From contig CANRHU010000022.1 in NCBI GenBank assembly GCA_947630485.1, positions 1-45,263 of the forward strand: a stretch of DNA of 45,263 nt, given 5' to 3'. The DNA is from an uncultured Lachnospiraceae bacterium (GTDB lineage: Bacteria; Bacillota; Clostridia; Lachnospirales; Lachnospiraceae). The position numbers and the translations under genes are program-made. Positions 42,449-45,263 of the stretch are shown here, piece by piece (the stretch's first letter is position 1; every line of letters starts with the position of its first letter). The notes under the pieces were generated by a model. That model saw nothing but the letters and a program-made list of their open reading frames with translations, made no database searches and had not been told where the DNA came from.

Positions 42449-43677
42449 AGATACTGGTTACTGGCGCTAAAGGCTTTATAGGGAAAAATCTGATCGAGAG
42501 TCTTAAAAACATACGCGATGGGAAGGACAGAACCCGCTCTATATTAGATATTGAAGAAATATTCAAGTATGACATAAATTCTACGATTGAAGAACTGAAC
42601 GGTTATTGTTCAAAGGCAGATTTTGTATTTCACCTTGCAGGAATCAATCGGCCGACAGATCATGCTGACTTTATGAGGGGCAATCATGATCTCCTTTTTT
42701 TATTGTTAGAAACATTGAAAAGCCATGGAAATAAATGCCCGATTATGCTTTCCAGTTCCATACAGGCAGCATTATGTGGCCCATACCTTAATTCAGAATA
42801 TGGAAGATCAAAGTTAGCTGCCGAACAGTTATTACAGGCATATGGAAACGAAATGGATACTCCGATTTATATTTATCGTTTTCCTAATGTTTTTGGTAAA
42901 TGGTGTAAACCTAATTACAATTCTGTCATAGCAACATTCTGTCATAATCTATCGCATGATATGCCGATAACTGTTAATGACCCGGACAGGGAATTAGAAC
43001 TTCTTTATATTGACGATTTAGTAGCTGAAATGCTGAACCTTCTGGAGGGAAATACCCAACGGTGTGAGTATGATGGATTGACATTGATACCTAAATCTGA
43101 TGGAAGATATTGTTTTGTCCCGACAACACATCATGTAACATTAACGGATATCGTTAATTTGCTGAAACAGTTCCGTGCTCAACCGGAAACATTAATGATG
43201 CCGGCTATTCCGGAAGGGTCGTTTGCAAAGAAACTATTTTCTACGTATCTGTCATATTTGCCAGAGGAAAAAATTCTGTTTCCTTTGAAAATGAATATTG
43301 ATAACAGAGGCAGCTTTACTGAGTTAATTAGAACGAAAACGAACGGTCAGTTCAGTGTGAACATCTCGAAACCCGGGATTACAAAAGGGGAGCACTGGCA
43401 TCAAAGCAAATGGGAAATGTTTATTGTAGTTTCCGGTCATGGACTGATACAGGAGAGGAAAATAGGAACTGACGAGGTATTGAGCTTCGAGGTTTCCGGA
43501 GAAGAAATAAAGGCAGTATATATGCTTCCGGGGCATACGCATAATATTATAAACTTGTCTGGCACGGAAGAATTGGTAACTTTGATGTGGGCTAGCGAAC
43601 AGTTTGATTCAGAAAAACCGGATACGTACAGGGAGACTGTTAACAAATGGAGTATGAATGGGAATAGAAAGCTATGA
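42445..43677 (+). CDS. capF: CapF/FnlB-type reductase/epimerase with C-terminal cupin
   Basis: A 410-residue bifunctional protein with a GTG start overlapping the capE stop (GTGA). Its N-terminal SDR domain has VTGAKGFIGKNLIES (about 5-19) and FHLAGINRP. The C-terminal cupin has GEHWHQSKWEMFIVVSGHG in outline (His about 317 and 319) and GHTHNIINL. In S. aureus the CapF cupin epimerises C3 of the CapE product and the reductase reduces C4, giving UDP-2-acetamido-2,6-dideoxy-L-talose. The third enzyme, CapG/FnlC, is not found in the window, so the end product may be the talosamine (pneumosamine) sugar, or CapG lies elsewhere. Confidence 0.92.
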   Translation: MKILVTGAKGFIGKNLIESLKNIRDGKDRTRSILDIEEIFKYDINSTIEELNGYCSKADFVFHLAGINRPTDHADFMRGNHDLLFLLLETLKSHGNKCPIMLSSSIQAALCGPYLNSEYGRSKLAAEQLLQAYGNEMDTPIYIYRFPNVFGKWCKPNYNSVIATFCHNLSHDMPITVNDPDRELELLYIDDLVAEMLNLLEGNTQRCEYDGLTLIPKSDGRYCFVPTTHHVTLTDIVNLLKQFRAQPETLMMPAIPEGSFAKKLFSTYLSYLPEEKILFPLKMNIDNRGSFTELIRTKTNGQFSVNISKPGITKGEHWHQSKWEMFIVVSGHGLIQERKIGTDEVLSFEVSGEEIKAVYMLPGHTHNIINLSGTEELVTLMWASEQFDSEKPDTYRETVNKWSMNGNRKL

Positions 43678-44843
43678 AAGCTAGAATAAGATACTTAAAG
43701 AAAAAAATATTGTATATGGTTTTATTTCCAATGCGTGTACTGCCTATTAGAAAGAACAGGATTATTTTGCATAATGACCTTGGGCTTAAATATTCAGATA
43801 ACCCTAAGGCCGTAGCAGAATATATTCTTGCCAATTATCCTGGTCAGTTTGATGTTGTTTATCCTGTTAATGATTGCTCTAAATATCAGTGGTTAGAGGA
43901 AAGAGGGATCAGGACGGTTCCCAAGAAATCCATTAGTTATTTCTATTATGTCATGACAGCAAAAGTTTTTCTTACAAACAGTGGGGGATATTCTTATTTG
44001 CCTTTACGCAAGAGTCAATATGTTATTAATACATGGCATGGGGGAGGAGCTTACAAAAAATGTGGTATATATATGTATGAGGACACACCAACGTTTCGCA
44101 ACGATTTGAAAATGGCGGCACAAAAAACGAATGTTATGTTGTCAACATGTGCCAGGTTTACGGATGCCATGACAGATTCTTTGCTGATACCGCGATCTGC
44201 GTTTTGGAATATTGGTATGCCAAGAACAGATGGAATAATGGCTCCGGATGAGAATAAGAGAAGGGAAGTACGGAGTCAGATTGGAATAAAAGAGAATGAA
44301 CGTTTGGTGCTTTTTGCACCTACATACAGAAAAATTGAGGATAACTATTTTAATGACAGTGTAGCGATTGATTATGGAATAGATTCAAAACGTGTGTGTA
44401 AAGCATTAGAAAAGAGATTTGGAGGAGTGTGGCGATTTGCTTTCCGCTTACATCCCCTTGTAGTTAACCGGGACAAAATGTTTCAGAGAGAAGTATTGAA
44501 TTTATCGGATTATGAAGATATGCAGGATCTTATTTTAGCTGCAGATGCCATGATTAATGATTTCTCATCTTCTATGTGGGATTTTATGTTGACAGGAAAA
44601 CCAGGATTTATGTTTGCTGTTGATTTGCAACATTATATTGATACTACAGAAGTGTACACTCCAGTTTCCGAGTGGCCATTTCCCAAAGCTACAAATAACG
44701 ATCAGTTGGAGAAAAATATCCTTGAGTTTGATGAAGATCAGTACAGACAGGATTGCAGACGACATTATGAAGAACTGGGAGGTTGTGAAACTGGAGAGAC
44801 GACAAGATTAGTCTGTGAAAGAATTTATGGTGTATGTTTTTAA
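43674..44843 (+). CDS. CDP-glycerol glycerophosphotransferase family protein (TagB/TagF-like)
   Basis: A 389-residue protein whose ATG overlaps the capF stop by 4 nt. Landmarks of the family are TWHGGGAYKKCG (about 119-130, with the conserved His), LFAPTYRKIED, FRLHPLV, and DMQDLILAADAMINDFSSSMWDF in outline (about 282-304). Such enzymes add glycerol phosphate, or ribitol phosphate, from CDP-polyol to a membrane-bound acceptor. Here it would decorate or extend the capsule with polyol phosphate. The N-terminal amphipathic basic segment (KARIRYLKKKILYMVLFPMRV in outline, split here by description) fits membrane association. No tagD-type cytidylyltransferase lies nearby. Confidence 0.9.
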   Translation: MKARIRYLKKKILYMVLFPMRVLPIRKNRIILHNDLGLKYSDNPKAVAEYILANYPGQFDVVYPVNDCSKYQWLEERGIRTVPKKSISYFYYVMTAKVFLTNSGGYSYLPLRKSQYVINTWHGGGAYKKCGIYMYEDTPTFRNDLKMAAQKTNVMLSTCARFTDAMTDSLLIPRSAFWNIGMPRTDGIMAPDENKRREVRSQIGIKENERLVLFAPTYRKIEDNYFNDSVAIDYGIDSKRVCKALEKRFGGVWRFAFRLHPLVVNRDKMFQREVLNLSDYEDMQDLILAADAMINDFSSSMWDFMLTGKPGFMFAVDLQHYIDTTEVYTPVSEWPFPKATNNDQLEKNILEFDEDQYRQDCRRHYEELGGCETGETTRLVCERIYGVCF

Positions 44844-44912
44844 AGATGTTGTGAATGTAAAATCAAGAGCGCAGTATGTATTTAAATGTTATTATTAAGG
44901 AGCAGAGGAATA

Positions 44913-45200
44913 ATGAATGAGGATAAACTGACTTTTAAATACAAGGAAAACGCGTTTGACTTATTGAGATTACTTGCAGCACTGCAGGTTATGTTAGGCC
45001 ATGTTGCTGTACATCTAGATTGGGCCAGTATAGGAAATGGGTTTTTGGATAAGGTTATCCATATATCACAGATCATTCCAGGCAGGGGTGTAATTATATT
45101 TTTTGCAATCAGTGGATATCTTTCTATGGCCTCTGTAAGAGACAGTTCCTTTTCTAATTATTGTATTAAGAAGTTTGCCAGGATATTTCGTAACCGGTAG
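44913..45200 (+). pseudogene. Truncated acyltransferase-3 family gene
   Basis: The ATG at 44913 is used (AGAGG at 44904-44908); an in-frame ATG at 44886 lacks an RBS. The encoded 95 residues match the start of the acyltransferase 3 family: AFDLLRLLAALQVMLGH with the catalytic-type His, GRGVIIFFAISGYLSM, and YCIKKFARIF. The family normally continues for over 300 residues with RIxPxYW next, but here the frame ends RNR-stop. None of the three + frames from 45185 to the window end restores the expected sequence, so a simple frameshift is not the explanation. A deletion or an insertion boundary near 45190 is likelier. Intact relatives O-acetylate polysaccharides. Confidence 0.7.
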
Positions 45201-45263
45201 ATAGTATGTACCTCGACTGTTAAGAGGAAGCATGGGATAATAGACTATATTTCTATTATGAAG

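Noticed and set aside
45190..45263. Group II intron 5' end inserted in the acyltransferase
   Set aside because: The sequence at the breakpoint does not begin with the GTGYG consensus, and too little remains to test other features.

Overview
The window looks like a chromosomal segment from a Gram-positive, anaerobic gut-type Firmicute, most likely a Lachnospiraceae (Clostridium cluster XIVa) member. The signs are a rubrerythrin, AGGAGG-type ribosome binding sites, a SpaA/CnaB surface protein, choline-binding-like wall repeats, a maltose ABC importer without a local ATPase, and a Wzy-type polysaccharide cluster. Nearly all genes lie on the + strand; a hypothetical membrane protein and a LacI-type regulator are on the - strand.

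Layout. (1) 0.1-5.3 kb: a DUF3810 membrane metalloprotease-like protein, a GlgB-family protein with substituted active-site residues, and an MscS-type channel with a long acidic N-terminus, closed by a terminator. (2) 5.4-22.75 kb: a surface-protein operon behind a good promoter at 5429-5457. It encodes a secreted DUF6273 protein, a GLUG-repeat/wall-binding protein, a 3746-residue thioester/CnaB adhesin with an APATG sorting-like motif, and a small membrane-anchored companion that overlaps it by 4 nt. No sortase is in the window. (3) 22.75-35.5 kb: maltodextrin/glycogen use. It holds malQ, a LacI-type regulator facing away from malEFG, a GH133 debranching enzyme and a GH31 alpha-glucosidase, with a small ppGpp-hydrolase-like HD protein and a membrane protein between. 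Imported maltodextrins would be processed by MalQ, the debranching enzyme and the alpha-glucosidase. (4) 35.5-36.25 kb: rubrerythrin with its own promoter and a very GC-rich terminator. (5) 36.3 kb to the end: a capsule/exopolysaccharide cluster. It starts with a promoter and a long structured leader, then a membrane nucleotide-sugar 4,6-dehydratase and an initiating sugar-phosphate transferase. At about 39.24 kb base composition becomes clearly AT-richer, and an apparently exchangeable cassette follows: a frameshifted SDR, a GT4 glycosyltransferase, CapE, CapF, a CDP-glycerol-type transferase and a truncated acyltransferase.

The points most worth a second look are the giant thioester adhesin operon, the GlgB with a changed region I His and region IV Asp, a two-copy intergenic hairpin with compensatory changes, the mutually exclusive hairpins in the capsule leader, the poly-G frameshift in the SDR gene, and the CapE-CapF pair without a visible CapG. 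All calls are from reading the sequence; no database search was run.
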